Positions 53,439-62,442 of a stretch of 64,000 nucleotides of DNA are shown one piece after another; within the stretch, counting starts at the first letter, position 1; each line of letters begins with the position of its first letter. This DNA comes from Pseudomonas fluorescens (GTDB lineage Bacteria; Pseudomonadota; Gammaproteobacteria; Pseudomonadales; Pseudomonadaceae): NCBI RefSeq assembly GCF_900636825.1, contig NZ_LR134318.1:62001-126000 (forward strand). The letters run 5' to 3'. The notes under the pieces were generated by a model that ran no database searches, had not been told where the DNA came from, and saw only the letters and a list, made by a program, of their open reading frames with translations. Made by a program: the position numbers and the translations under genes.

Positions 53439-55400
53439 TCAGGGCAACTCCAGTCCGCCTGAAGCCTTGTGCAACTGGCGCAGATGCGCGCCAATCTGTT
53501 TAACGTTCTCCTCGCTGGCGGCAATCTCGGCGGCACGTTTTGGCTCCAGCAATTTACGGACTTCTGCGTCCAGATCACCGGAAAGTGCCAGCAGCTTTTT
53601 CTGCCGTTGACTGCTTTCATCCTCCAGCCGCTTGAATTCACTCGGCTGCGGCAATCCATAGCCTTTGGAGTCAAGCAGCTCCGCCGGACGGCTTAGGAAT
53701 CCGCTGTTGGCGAGAATTTCCTGCAAAGTCGCGTTGGCCTTGTCCATGCCACCGTTCTCCAGCTCTCGGGCTCCGAGGTAGCGCTGCTTCACCTCATCTT
53801 GAGCCAACAGCAATTGGCGGCGATAACTCGCTTGTTCGAGCAACAGCAACGCCGCGCTGGTTCGCAGATCCGCGCGTGCGAACCACTCCCGACGCTCTTG
53901 GGCAGTGAGCGAGAGCCATTCTTCGACGGTGGTCTGTTTGATCGGCAGCTGCTTTTTCAACACATCGAACATCGCCTGATAGCGATCGCGGAACGAGTCG
54001 AAGCGGTAACCCAGACGCAGCGCTTCTTTCGGATCGTCCAGCACGCTGGTATCCGCCAGGCCGCGCCCCTTCATCACCTCCAGCAAGCCGTTGGGCATGA
54101 TGCTGTCGAGGCCGACGAACTGAGTGTTGTTACTGCCGCTGCGCAACAGTTTCAGGCCTTCCACTGCGCAATTGTTGGAAAGGAAAAAGTAGTTGCCGTC
54201 GTAGCTCCAATGCATTTCGGCCGCGTGTTCGACCACGCCTTCAATTTCCTCCCGTGACAGATTCAGCGGCACTGAAGCGAGGCTACGCAATTCGGTCTTG
54301 GTGTATTCGTCGATCACTTGCGCGAGTGGCAATACGAACAGCCGCGACGGATATTTGCCGACCAGTCCGTCCCAGCTCGACAACTGCACATCGCCAACGA
54401 ACGCACGATACGAGAGCACCAGATGCTGATCCAGATCGAGCCGGCAATCCGGGCCGCGCGGGCGACCGGGGGCGCAGATCACCAGGCGCAGCATGCTGTG
54501 GCCCCAGCGGCTGACCCAGTTCTGGTTGGCCTCCGCCAGCAGGTAATCGACGGCGTACACGCGCTCAGGGTCAACCTGCCCCAAAGGTTGTTTGGCGAAG
54601 TCGTTCCCGGCATTGAGAAACGCGAACGTCTTGCTGCAAGTGTCCTTGGCCGGCGGTGCCCAATCGAAGTGCTGCTGGTAATAGCGGTAAAGCGCGGGTC
54701 GGCGGCAGGCGTAACTTGGATCGAGGAGAAAATACTCCATGTTGACCGCAACGAATTCTTTGGAACTGGAGATCTCGTAAAGATCCGGGCTGCGGGCAAT
54801 TTGTCGATTGTGCTGCTCGCGCTCGCCACGGCGGCCAACGTATTGCTGCCAACCGGCGAGGTCGAGCAGGCGCGGATCATCGCTGAGGCTGAAGCGCCGG
54901 CCGTTCTGCCCGCGACATTCATCGGGAATACCGATCAGCCCGGCGCTGTTGAACCGGCGCGTGCAGCGCTGAATCAACGTGCGCTCGGCATCTGGCCATA
55001 GCCGCGCCCGATCGTAGATATGGGTAATTTCATGCAGCACGGTGGCGAGCAATTCCTGGCGCACCGTGCCGTGCGGGCGATTGGTTTTTTCTCTGGCGGC
55101 GCTGCCGTCGGTGAGACCGGCGAGCAGCTTGCGATTCAGATCGAGTTCGGAAACCAGCGTGGCCTGGCCATAAGCGTTACCGGGCATGTCATCGGTCCAG
55201 CCGACATCGATGCGTCGATCCAGCCGTTCGATAAAACTCGGTGGCAACTTCGCCATCGCCTCATCAATCAGCGCCTGACTGGCGTGTTGTTGAGCGGGGC
55301 TCAAGCCCTCGGTCTTGAGCCGCAATTGCAGGCCAGCGTTGGCGTTGTTGCCAAGCAGCAACAAAGCCCCGGCCAGCAGCCAGGCGCCGAAACGCCTCAC
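53439..55400 (-). CDS. Large exported DUF4105 (Lnb-like) protein
   Basis: The 653-residue protein has a signal peptide (cleavage near ANA). The N-terminal half has a zincin-like motif LHEITHIYDR near residue 121. The DUF4105 domain (about 275-450) has the conserved His in WVSRWGHSMLRL and the Cys in FFLSNNCAVEGL. The C-terminus is a helical coiled-coil-like stretch rich in Lys/Glu/Gln. DUF4105 is related to the lipoprotein N-acyltransferase Lnb domain; an acyltransferase or peptidase role is possible but unproven. The GTG start overlaps the upstream DUF2388 stop by four bases. Confidence 0.85.
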   Translation of the reverse strand: MRRFGAWLLAGALLLLGNNANAGLQLRLKTEGLSPAQQHASQALIDEAMAKLPPSFIERLDRRIDVGWTDDMPGNAYGQATLVSELDLNRKLLAGLTDGSAAREKTNRPHGTVRQELLATVLHEITHIYDRARLWPDAERTLIQRCTRRFNSAGLIGIPDECRGQNGRRFSLSDDPRLLDLAGWQQYVGRRGEREQHNRQIARSPDLYEISSSKEFVAVNMEYFLLDPSYACRRPALYRYYQQHFDWAPPAKDTCSKTFAFLNAGNDFAKQPLGQVDPERVYAVDYLLAEANQNWVSRWGHSMLRLVICAPGRPRGPDCRLDLDQHLVLSYRAFVGDVQLSSWDGLVGKYPSRLFVLPLAQVIDEYTKTELRSLASVPLNLSREEIEGVVEHAAEMHWSYDGNYFFLSNNCAVEGLKLLRSGSNNTQFVGLDSIMPNGLLEVMKGRGLADTSVLDDPKEALRLGYRFDSFRDRYQAMFDVLKKQLPIKQTTVEEWLSLTAQERREWFARADLRTSAALLLLEQASYRRQLLLAQDEVKQRYLGARELENGGMDKANATLQEILANSGFLSRPAELLDSKGYGLPQPSEFKRLEDESSQRQKKLLALSGDLDAEVRKLLEPKRAAEIAASEENVKQIGAHLRQLHKASGGLELP

Positions 55401-55717
55401 AGTGCGAGGATGGCTTCGGCGAGTACCTGATCACTGGCGTCGCGCGCTTCCGGCACGCGAGCGCGCAAGGTGTTGAGGGCGGCTTCCAGGTGAGCGCCAC
55501 GAATATCGCCATTGCTGGCCACGAAGCTGGCGGCGTCGTCATGGGCTTCGCGGATGATTTTCGAGTCGCGAATCGACGTGGTGGTGTCAGAGGTGAAATC
55601 AATGGTGCGCTGGGACGCGCGAACGATGATGTTACTGGTGGCTACCAGGGTGTGCGCCTGGGCCACGTCGGCCAACAAAAACAGGCCAAGGGCGGCAGCA
55701 ATCAGCGGGCTACGCAT
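55397..55717 (-). CDS. DUF2388 family small exported protein (copy 1)
   Basis: The 106-residue protein has a signal peptide (cleavage near AQA-HTL). The mature DUF2388 domain reads VATSNIIVRASQRTIDFTSDTT.., KIIREAHDDAASFVASNGDIRGAHLEAALNTLR and LAEAILAL. GGAG lies 7 bases before the ATG. Translationally coupled to the DUF4105 gene, which suggests a shared task. Function is unknown. Confidence 0.88.
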   Translation of the reverse strand: MRSPLIAAALGLFLLADVAQAHTLVATSNIIVRASQRTIDFTSDTTTSIRDSKIIREAHDDAASFVASNGDIRGAHLEAALNTLRARVPEARDASDQVLAEAILAL

Positions 55718-55756
55718 GGAACGACTCCAATAGGGCAGTGATAACGGACAGGATGA

Positions 55757-56074
55757 CTATTGGACGAGAATTGCCTCTGCCAGTTCAAGGTCGCTGACAT
55801 GAAGTTTTGGCCGGGTTTTGCGCAAGTAATGCAGCGCGGATTCAAGCCTTGCGCCTCGCCATTCACCGTCACTGGCGACGAACGCCGCTGCGTCATCTCG
55901 GGCGGCGAGCAGCAGTTTACGATCGAAGGGGGCGGAAGACACCATGCTCGTGGCGTACCCGCTGACGACGGTGCCTTGGGTGGAAGCATTGAACGCATCG
56001 AAGGCGCCGGCGGACGTGACCCAGCAGGCGGTCAATAAAGCAGAAGTAACAATAAGATTTGGAAGAAAGCGCAT
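55757..56074 (-). CDS. DUF2388 family small exported protein (copy 2)
   Basis: The 105-residue protein begins MRFLPNLIVTSALL and has a signal peptide ending near AGA. It keeps LLLAARDDAAAFVASDGEWRGARLESALHYLR and LELAEAILVQ but lacks the middle STSD-rich part of the other copies, replaced by GTVVSGYATSM. The ribosome site is weak and the start could be four codons upstream at a TTG. Confidence 0.84.
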   Translation of the reverse strand: MRFLPNLIVTSALLTACWVTSAGAFDAFNASTQGTVVSGYATSMVSSAPFDRKLLLAARDDAAAFVASDGEWRGARLESALHYLRKTRPKLHVSDLELAEAILVQ

Positions 56075-56182
56075 GGGACTCGACAACTGTTAGCGAGCCC
56101 AAAGGCTAGCGCAATGCCCGAGCCAGAGCCAGCGCCGAAACATCGGGACACGCCGAGCGTGCCCCGTATGCCGCGCGATGGT

Positions 56183-56500
56183 TTAGATCGTCAGAATGGC
56201 TTGGGCCAATTGAGCGTCGGTCGCGTTCAGTTGTGGCGCCTGATGGCGGATGTGATCCAGCGCGCTTTCCAGTTTCACACCGCGAATCTCGCCTTCGCTG
56301 GCAACGAAGCTGGCGGCGTCGTCACGGGCGGCGAGGACGATCTTGTCGTCACGGAAGGATGAGGTGACATCGGAAGTGGCATCGGACGAGGATTTGAGAG
56401 CACCGACCACAGCATCCGTGGTGACGATGAAGCTGGTAGCGCTGGCGTTGGCGGCTACGGCCAGCAAGGCGGCAGCGCTGAGCAGGCGAAGACGGGACAT
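56183..56500 (-). CDS. DUF2388 family small exported protein (copy 3)
   Basis: The 105-residue protein begins MSRLRLLSAAALLAVAA, with AGGAG 7 bases before the ATG at 56500, so the longer in-frame extension was rejected. The mature part reads VTTDAVVGALKSSSDATSDVTSS, KIVLAARDDAASFVASEGEIRGVKLESALDHIR and LAQAILTI. It is first of three tandem paralogues on the minus strand leading into the DUF4105 gene. Confidence 0.87.
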   Translation of the reverse strand: MSRLRLLSAAALLAVAANASATSFIVTTDAVVGALKSSSDATSDVTSSFRDDKIVLAARDDAASFVASEGEIRGVKLESALDHIRHQAPQLNATDAQLAQAILTI

Positions 56501-56638
56501 AAGGTAACTCCTGTGGATAAACCGTTGTGGGAGGTGGCTCGGTATCTGAGGAGTCAGACGCCAGTTGCGCAGCATTCGCCACGTTCTGAACCGATATTAG
56601 GCGCAGACCGCTTGGCTCACCAGCTTCGATACAAAACT

Positions 56639-56716
56639 GTAGGAGCTGCCGAAGGCTGCGATCTTTTGATCTGGGTTTTTAAGATCAAAAGATCGCAGCC
56701 TTCGGCAGCTCCTACA
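56639..56716. repeat. REP doublet
   Basis: Nearly perfect inverted arms TGTAGGAGCTGCCGAAGGCTGCGATCTTTTGATC and complement with a short GGGTTTTTA-like centre. It is the cleanest REP doublet in the window. Confidence 0.92.
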
Positions 56717-56781
56717 ACTGTGATGGTTCTTTTTCGGATGACTTGAACTGTAATGGTTTGGCTTTCTGAAGCCCACAACGA

Positions 56782-56815
56782 CAAAACCCGTCGTGGTTTC
56801 CCACGACGGGTTTTG
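56782..56815. terminator. Terminator of the DUF1127 gene
   Basis: A perfect 15-bp stem CAAAACCCGTCGTGG / CCACGACGGGTTTTG with a TTTC loop lies 57 bases past the DUF1127 stop. Confidence 0.93.
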
Positions 56816-56872
56816 TTTTGTTCAATTCGGGTTGCTGGCGGTGGGTCTGAAGACCAGAGCCAGCGACGCTAC

Positions 56873-57088
56873 TTAGCGCCAGAACGGCTTGCTCAGCTCT
56901 TCGTAGCGTTGTGCTTCGCTGATACCGGCGTCAGCCAGCAGACGCGAATCCAGACGGGCCAGTTGGTGGCGGCTGGAGATGCGGCGCTGCCACAACATCA
57001 GGTTGGCGATAACGCGCAGAGGCAGGGAAGCCTGGGTGTTTACAGCTTTGTCTTCGAAGAACAGTTCGGAACTGAGTGTACGTTCCAT
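56873..57088 (-). CDS. DUF1127 family small protein (YjiS-like)
   Basis: The 71-residue protein has the C-terminal DUF1127 motif (LMLWQRRISSRHQLARLDSRLLADAGISEAQRYEE), a basic amphipathic helix pair. AAGG lies 9 bases before the ATG at 57088 (MERTLSSELFF). Short DUF1127 proteins have been linked to RNA metabolism and phosphate or carbon physiology in alphaproteobacteria; the role in Pseudomonas is unclear. A palindrome-rich region precedes it. Confidence 0.9.
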   Translation of the reverse strand: MERTLSSELFFEDKAVNTQASLPLRVIANLMLWQRRISSRHQLARLDSRLLADAGISEAQRYEELSKPFWR

Positions 57089-57409
57089 GGTTGACATCCT
57101 TCCGCTTGTGGCGGGATCAGGTAGTGGTTTGACTGGTGCCCATGATCCTCTCGTTTGCCTAGTCTCTCTAGATACAGTTCAACTGTATTGTGAGTGACCA
57201 GTTAACTGTTTATAGGGGGTGTACGGGTCAAAATCGAGCAAACTGTACCTGTGTGCACTCAAGTGGTGCATTTTCGCCTGTTTTAATCGAAACGGTAGGC
57301 AAATGCTGTAGGAAATGACCAGTACAGCAGTACAGTTTTTGTAAGGTGAGAGGCTTGCGAAAATCCACTGACGCAAACTGTGTCTGCATCAGCGGTTTAT
57401 CTGTGTGAA
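57089..57409. promoter_or_regulatory. 321-base promoter region of DUF1127 gene with repeated ACTGT/ACAGT sites
   Basis: A 17-base perfect palindrome, ATACAGTTCAACTGTAT (57172-57188), is followed by CAGTTAACTG (57199-57208) and further ACTGT/ACAGT half-sites near 57245, 57330 and 57380. The region is more AT-rich than its surroundings. These look like operators for a dimeric regulator. No coding sequence is seen. Confidence 0.6.
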
Positions 57410-58903
57410 TTACACAGCGAGCATGCGACCGGTTTCTTCCAGGTTCATATGCCAGCTCAGCGCTTCCCGCAGGATGTGCGGGGTGTGGCCACCGATTGCA
57501 CAGGCCGCTGTGAAGTAATCGTTAAGCGCCTGACGGAAGTCCGGGTGCACACAGTTATCGATGATCACCCGCGCACGCTCCCGTGGCGCCAGGCCGCGCA
57601 AGTCAGCCAGACCCACTTCGGTCACCAGAATGTCGACGTCATGCTCGGTGTGGTCAACGTGGCTGACCATCGGCACCACGCTGGAAATTGCGCCGCCCTT
57701 GGCGATCGACTTGGTCACGAACACCGCCAGATGCGCATTGCGCGCGAAGTCGCCCGAACCACCAATGCCGTTCATCATCCGCGTGCCGCAGACGTGGGTG
57801 GAGTTGACGTTGCCGTAGATATCGAACTCCAGCGCCGTGTTGATGCCGATGATGCCCAGACGTCGCACCACCTCCGGGTGGTTGGAGATCTCTTGCGGAC
57901 GCAGCACCAATTTGTCCTTGTACTTCTCAAGGTTGCCGAACACGTCGCTGTTGCGCCGCTCCGACAGGGTAATCGAGCTGCCCGAAGCAAAGCTCAGCTT
58001 GCCGGCATCGATGAGATCGAAAGTCGAGTCCTGCAGCACTTCGGAGTACATGGTCAGGTCTTCAAATGGCGAATCGATCAAGCCGCACATCACCGCGTTG
58101 GCAATGTTGCCAATCCCCGCCTGCAAAGGGCCGAGCTTATTGGTCATGCGCCCGGCAGCGACTTCCTCTTTAAAGAAGGTGATCAGGTGCTCGGCGATGG
58201 CGTTAGTGTCCACATCGGGCGTCGATACGGTGGACGGCGAGTCCGATTGCTGGGTAATGACGATGGCGACGATCTTCTCCGGCGGAATCGGAATCGCCGT
58301 ACTGCCGATGCGGTCGTCGACTTTCACCAGCGGGATCGGCGTGCGTGTCGGGCGATACGTAGGGATATAGATGTCGTGCAGGCCTTCGAGGTTGGCGTTG
58401 TGCGCCAGATTGATCTCGACGATCACCTGCTTGGCGAAAATCGCAAAGCTCGCCGAGTTGCCCACCGAGGTGGTCGGCACGATGTGGCCTTGTTCTGTGA
58501 TCGCCACGGCTTCGATGACTGCGATATCCGGCAGCTTCAATTGCTGATTGCGCAGTTGCTCAACGGTTTCCGACAGGTGCTGGTCGATGAACATCACCTG
58601 GCCGGCGTTGATCGCCTTGCGCAAGGTGCTATCGACCTGAAAGGGCATGCGTCGCGACAGCACGCCGGCTTCGGTCAGTTGCTTGTCGAGGTCGTTGCCG
58701 AGGCTGGCGCCGGTCATCAGGCTGATTTGCAACGGCGTGACCTTGGCGCGCTCGGCCAGTGCGTGAGGAACGGCTTTGGCTTCGCCGGCACGGGTGAAAC
58801 CGCTCATGCCGACGGTCATGCCATCTTCAATCAAAGCGGCGGCGTCGGCGGCGCTCATCACTTTATCCAACAACGAAGGCAGGCGAATACGGTCACGGTA
58901 CAT
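57410..58903 (-). CDS. Acetyl-CoA hydrolase/transferase family protein (succinyl-CoA:acetate CoA-transferase type)
   Basis: The 497-residue protein matches the length and motifs of AarC/Cat1-type CoA-transferases: MTVGMSGFTRAGEAKAVP near the start, VGNSASFAIFAKQVIVEIN near 190, GPLQAGIGNIANAV near 262, the probable catalytic Glu in LTMYSEVLQD near 288, and GIGGSGDFARNA near 385. It likely moves CoA between succinate and acetate, or hydrolyses acetyl-CoA. It is monocistronic, followed by the DUF1127 promoter region. Confidence 0.9.
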   Translation of the reverse strand: MYRDRIRLPSLLDKVMSAADAAALIEDGMTVGMSGFTRAGEAKAVPHALAERAKVTPLQISLMTGASLGNDLDKQLTEAGVLSRRMPFQVDSTLRKAINAGQVMFIDQHLSETVEQLRNQQLKLPDIAVIEAVAITEQGHIVPTTSVGNSASFAIFAKQVIVEINLAHNANLEGLHDIYIPTYRPTRTPIPLVKVDDRIGSTAIPIPPEKIVAIVITQQSDSPSTVSTPDVDTNAIAEHLITFFKEEVAAGRMTNKLGPLQAGIGNIANAVMCGLIDSPFEDLTMYSEVLQDSTFDLIDAGKLSFASGSSITLSERRNSDVFGNLEKYKDKLVLRPQEISNHPEVVRRLGIIGINTALEFDIYGNVNSTHVCGTRMMNGIGGSGDFARNAHLAVFVTKSIAKGGAISSVVPMVSHVDHTEHDVDILVTEVGLADLRGLAPRERARVIIDNCVHPDFRQALNDYFTAACAIGGHTPHILREALSWHMNLEETGRMLAV

Positions 58904-59076
58904 GGATTATTATCTCGGGAAGCGAGTAGCAGGATGCGCAGTCTAGTGAATTCGACGGGCGCCTGTCCCGCTACGAAGGTCGCAAACGAGGCCTCTATTG
59001 CGCGGGTTTCCAGCAAAACACCGTTACCGGATCGGCAACAACGCGGCAAATTGTCCGGCGCTTTGCGCAAACAAAA

Positions 59077-59099
59077 ACGCCCCGACAAGTCGGGGCGTT
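59077..59099. terminator. Terminator of the pnt operon
   Basis: A 10-bp GC-rich stem AACGCCCCGA / TCGGGGCGTT with a three-base loop is followed on the minus strand by TTTTTG. It lies 19 bases after the pntB stop. Confidence 0.92.
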
Positions 59100-59117
59100 C
59101 GGTATTGCGGCGCTGAG

Positions 59118-60551
59118 TTACTCGACCGCTTTGACCATATCTTCGATGACTTTCTTCGCGTCGCCGAAGACCATCATGGTCTTGTCCAGATAGAACAGTT
59201 CGTTGTCCAGGCCGGCATAGCCGCTAGCCATCGAGCGCTTGTTGACGATGATGGTCTTGGCTTTGAACGCTTCGAGAATCGGCATACCGGCAATCGGCGA
59301 CTTCGGATCGTTCTTCGCCGCCGGGTTGACCACGTCGTTTGCACCGAGCACCAGCACCACGTCGGCCTGGCCGAACTCCGAGTTGATGTCTTCCATCTCG
59401 AACACCTGATCGTAAGGCACTTCGGCCTCGGCGAGCAGGACGTTCATGTGGCCAGGCATACGGCCGGCAACCGGGTGAATCGCGTACTTCACGGTCACGC
59501 CACGGTGGGTCAGCTTCTCGGTCAGCTCTTTTAGCGCATGTTGTGCACGCGCTACCGCCAGGCCGTAACCCGGCACGATGATCACGGTGTCGGCGTTGGT
59601 CAGCAGGAAAGTTGCGTCGTCAGCCGAGCCGGATTTAACCGGGCGCGCTTCTTTTGCACCGGCCGGGCCAGCATCCGCCGTATTGCCGAAACCGCCGAGC
59701 AGTACATTAAAGAATGAACGGTTCATCGCCTTGCACATGATGTACGAGAGGATCGCGCCGCTCGAACCTACCAGCGAGCCGGCAATGATCAGCATCGAGT
59801 TGTTCAGCGAGAAGCCGATACCCGCCGCCGCCCAGCCCGAATAGCTGTTGAGCATCGAGACCACCACCGGCATGTCCGCGCCGCCGATCGGGATGATGAT
59901 CAGCACGCCCATCACGAACGCCAGCGCCAGCATCAGCGCGAACGCGGTGAGGTTGCCGGTGAACATGAAGGTCAGACCGAGTGCCAGCGTCGCCAGGCCC
60001 AGCACGGCATTGAGCTTGTGCTGACCGGCAAATTGTACCGGTGCGCCCTGGAACAGACGGAACTTGTACTTGCCCGACAGCTTGCCGAAGGCAATCACCG
60101 AACCTGAGAAAGTGATTGCACCGATCGCCGCACCGAGGAACAGCTCCAGACGGTTGCCTGCCGGAATCGAGTCGCCCAGCTGTTTAACGATACCCAGCGA
60201 TTGCGGCTCAACCACGGCGGCGATGGCAATGAACACCGCCGCCAGGCCGATCATGCTGTGCATGAACGCGACCAGTTCCGGCATCTTGGTCATTTCAACG
60301 CGTTTGGCCATGATCGAACCGGCAGTGCCGCCGACCAGCAGGCCGACGGTCACGTAGCCGATGCCGGCGGTCGCGAGCTCTGCGCCCAGCTTATAGATGA
60401 GACCGACCGTGGTGATGATGGCCAGCGCCATGCCGAGCATGCCGAACAGATTGCCGCGCCGCGAAGTGGTCGGGTGCGACAGGCCTTTGAGAGCCTGGAT
60501 GAAGCAGATCGACGCGATCAGGTAGAGCGTCGTGACGAGATTCATGCTCAT
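59118..60551 (-). CDS. pntB: Proton-translocating NAD(P) transhydrogenase subunit beta
   Basis: The 477-residue subunit has nine or so membrane helices (1-270) followed by the NADP-binding domain III (about 290-477). That domain carries the inverted Rossmann motif VPGYGLAVARAQ, then HPVAGRMPGHMNVLLAEA and VLVLGANDVVNP. It uses the proton gradient to make NADPH from NADH. Its ATG shares one base with the pntAB stop (TAATG). A second in-frame Met lies two codons downstream. Confidence 0.97.
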   Translation of the reverse strand: MSMNLVTTLYLIASICFIQALKGLSHPTTSRRGNLFGMLGMALAIITTVGLIYKLGAELATAGIGYVTVGLLVGGTAGSIMAKRVEMTKMPELVAFMHSMIGLAAVFIAIAAVVEPQSLGIVKQLGDSIPAGNRLELFLGAAIGAITFSGSVIAFGKLSGKYKFRLFQGAPVQFAGQHKLNAVLGLATLALGLTFMFTGNLTAFALMLALAFVMGVLIIIPIGGADMPVVVSMLNSYSGWAAAGIGFSLNNSMLIIAGSLVGSSGAILSYIMCKAMNRSFFNVLLGGFGNTADAGPAGAKEARPVKSGSADDATFLLTNADTVIIVPGYGLAVARAQHALKELTEKLTHRGVTVKYAIHPVAGRMPGHMNVLLAEAEVPYDQVFEMEDINSEFGQADVVLVLGANDVVNPAAKNDPKSPIAGMPILEAFKAKTIIVNKRSMASGYAGLDNELFYLDKTMMVFGDAKKVIEDMVKAVE

Positions 60552-60871
60552 TACTTCGGCGCCTCTTCTTTTACTTTCGGGGCTTTCTTCTTGAACATCT
60601 CAAGCATGCGGCGGGTAACCAGGAAGCCACCGAACACGTTGACCGCGGCCAGCGCCACGGCGAGAGTGCCCATGGTTTTGCCCAATGGCGTGACGGTCAA
60701 TGCGGCGGCAAGCATGGCGCCGACAATGACGATCGCCGAAATGGCGTTGGTTACCGCCATCAAGGGTGTATGCAGCGCAGGCGTTACGTTCCAGACCACG
60801 TGGTAGCCGACGTAAATCGCCAGCACGAAGATGATCAGGTTGTAGATACCGGGGGAGATAAGCTCTTCCAT
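60551..60871 (-). CDS. pntAB: NAD(P) transhydrogenase subunit alpha, part 2
   Basis: The 106-residue protein has three or four transmembrane helices ([44 protein letters not shown]) and a basic C-terminal tail. It is the membrane piece that in E. coli is fused to PntA but is separate in Pseudomonas. It lies 15 bases after pntAA. Confidence 0.95.
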   Translation of the reverse strand: MEELISPGIYNLIIFVLAIYVGYHVVWNVTPALHTPLMAVTNAISAIVIVGAMLAAALTVTPLGKTMGTLAVALAAVNVFGGFLVTRRMLEMFKKKAPKVKEEAPK

Positions 60872-60886
60872 CGTCTGAATCCCTGC

Positions 60887-62008
60887 TTAGGCGTTTTTGC
60901 GGATGACTTGGCCGTCGCGGCACATCAGGCACGCGGCGACAATGTCGTCTTCGAGGTTGACGTCGAACTGGCCTTCTTTGGTGAAGACCAGCTTGAGGAA
61001 GTCCAGCAGGTTGCGCGCGTACAGTGCCGAGGCATCTGCAGCGACTTCACCGGCCAGGTTGGTCGGGCCGCAAATGGTCACGCCATTCTCGATCACAACC
61101 TGATCAGCCACCGTCAGCGGGCAGTTGCCACCCTGAGCGGCGGCGAGGTCGATGACGACCGAGCCCGGTTTCATCTGCGCCACGGTTTCTGCGCTCAACA
61201 GCGTCGGCGCCTTGCGGCCGGGAATCAGTGCAGTGGTGATAACGATGTCCGCCTGCTTCGCGCGTTCGTGCACAGCCTGGGCCTGACGCTGCATCCAGCT
61301 CGCCGGCATCGGCCTGGCGTAACCGCCGACACCGACGGCGCATTCGCGCTCTTCATCGGTCTCGTAAGGCACATCGACGAACTTGGCGCCGAGGGATTCG
61401 ATCTGCTCTTTCACCGCCGGACGCACATCAGAGGCTTCAATCACCGCACCCAGACGTTTCGCCGTGGCAATCGCCTGCAATCCGGCAACGCCGGCGCCGA
61501 GAATCAGCACACGCGCCGCTTTCACGGTGCCCGCAGCGGTCATCAGCATTGGCATGAAGCGCGGATAGTGGTGGGCGGCCAGCAACACAGCCTTATAGCC
61601 AGCAATGTTCGCCTGCGAGGACAACACATCGAGACTCTGCGCCCGGGAAGTACGCGGCGCGGCTTCGAGGGCGAACGCGGTAATGCCGCACTCGGCCATC
61701 TTCGCGATGGCGTCGTTGTTGAACGGGTTGAGCATGCCCACCAGCACCGTACCGCGCTTGATCAGCGTCAGTTCGGCATCGCTTGGGGCGACCACTTTGA
61801 GAATCAGCTCGGCGCCAAACGCATCATTGGCGCTGCCAATGGTTGCGCCTGCCGCTTCATACGCACTGTCGACCACACTGGCTTTAACGCCGGCGCCGGT
61901 TTGCACAGTGACCTTATGACCTTGGCTGATCAGCTTTTTAATGGTTTCCGGGGTTGCAGCAACCCGTGTTTCACCGGTCTGGGTTTCGAGAGGAACACCA
62001 ATGTGCAC
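60887..62008 (-). CDS. pntAA: NAD(P) transhydrogenase subunit alpha, part 1 (NAD-binding)
   Basis: The 373-residue soluble domain I has an alanine-dehydrogenase-like fold. It contains PLETQTGETRVAATPETI, the NAD site VLILGAGVAGLQAIATAKRLGA near residue 168, and GRKAPTLLSAETV near 255. The start is GTG at 62008 (HIGVPLETQ) with AGGAG 8 bases upstream; the frame further upstream lacks a ribosome site. It is first of the pntAA-pntAB-pntB operon. Confidence 0.96.
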   Translation of the reverse strand: MHIGVPLETQTGETRVAATPETIKKLISQGHKVTVQTGAGVKASVVDSAYEAAGATIGSANDAFGAELILKVVAPSDAELTLIKRGTVLVGMLNPFNNDAIAKMAECGITAFALEAAPRTSRAQSLDVLSSQANIAGYKAVLLAAHHYPRFMPMLMTAAGTVKAARVLILGAGVAGLQAIATAKRLGAVIEASDVRPAVKEQIESLGAKFVDVPYETDEERECAVGVGGYARPMPASWMQRQAQAVHERAKQADIVITTALIPGRKAPTLLSAETVAQMKPGSVVIDLAAAQGGNCPLTVADQVVIENGVTICGPTNLAGEVAADASALYARNLLDFLKLVFTKEGQFDVNLEDDIVAACLMCRDGQVIRKNA

Positions 62009-62442
62009 GTCAAATCTCCTGCGTGATCTTATTGAGTAAACCCAGGCACTGCGGATGGTGCGACTGGGGCGGCCGATCAGCACGATCCCGCCAAATCAGG
62101 GCGGGGCGCGGCATTTTGCAGGCGAACTTTAAGCCCTTCAAGGGATTATGACGGGTGACGGAAAATTAACTACAAGTCATGCCGTGACCGAATGTCGCAG
62201 ATGGCCAGCCGAAACCCTTGCAGGCCGTGCCTTAGAAGGATTTTGGCCGAATATGGAAAAATTTCTCATCGGTGGCGTGAATAGACAGTAATACGTCGTC
62301 CGTGAAGGCTCAAAGCCACGTCCTCAGGCGCTTGTAGGACGTCTGTACGACTTTCGGATACAGTCTGTCGAATTGCGACAATTACTTATATCTGTAGGGC
62401 TTTGTTTTTCCTGACTACGGGGTTAGTTATCGCGGTAAGCCT
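62009..62442. promoter_or_regulatory. 434-base region upstream of pntAA
   Basis: It holds the pnt promoter (minus strand) and the 3' end of gcdR. Short hairpins are visible: CCCGCC..GGCGGG near 62090 in the pnt leader, ACGTCCT..AGGACGT at 62318-62342 and TGTCG..CGACA near 62367. No ORF with coding character, REP or recognised sRNA was found. Confidence 0.45.

Noticed and set aside
62009..62442. sRNA gene upstream of pntAA
   Set aside because: Several short hairpins exist, but none has a T run plus an upstream promoter comparable to the ErsA unit.
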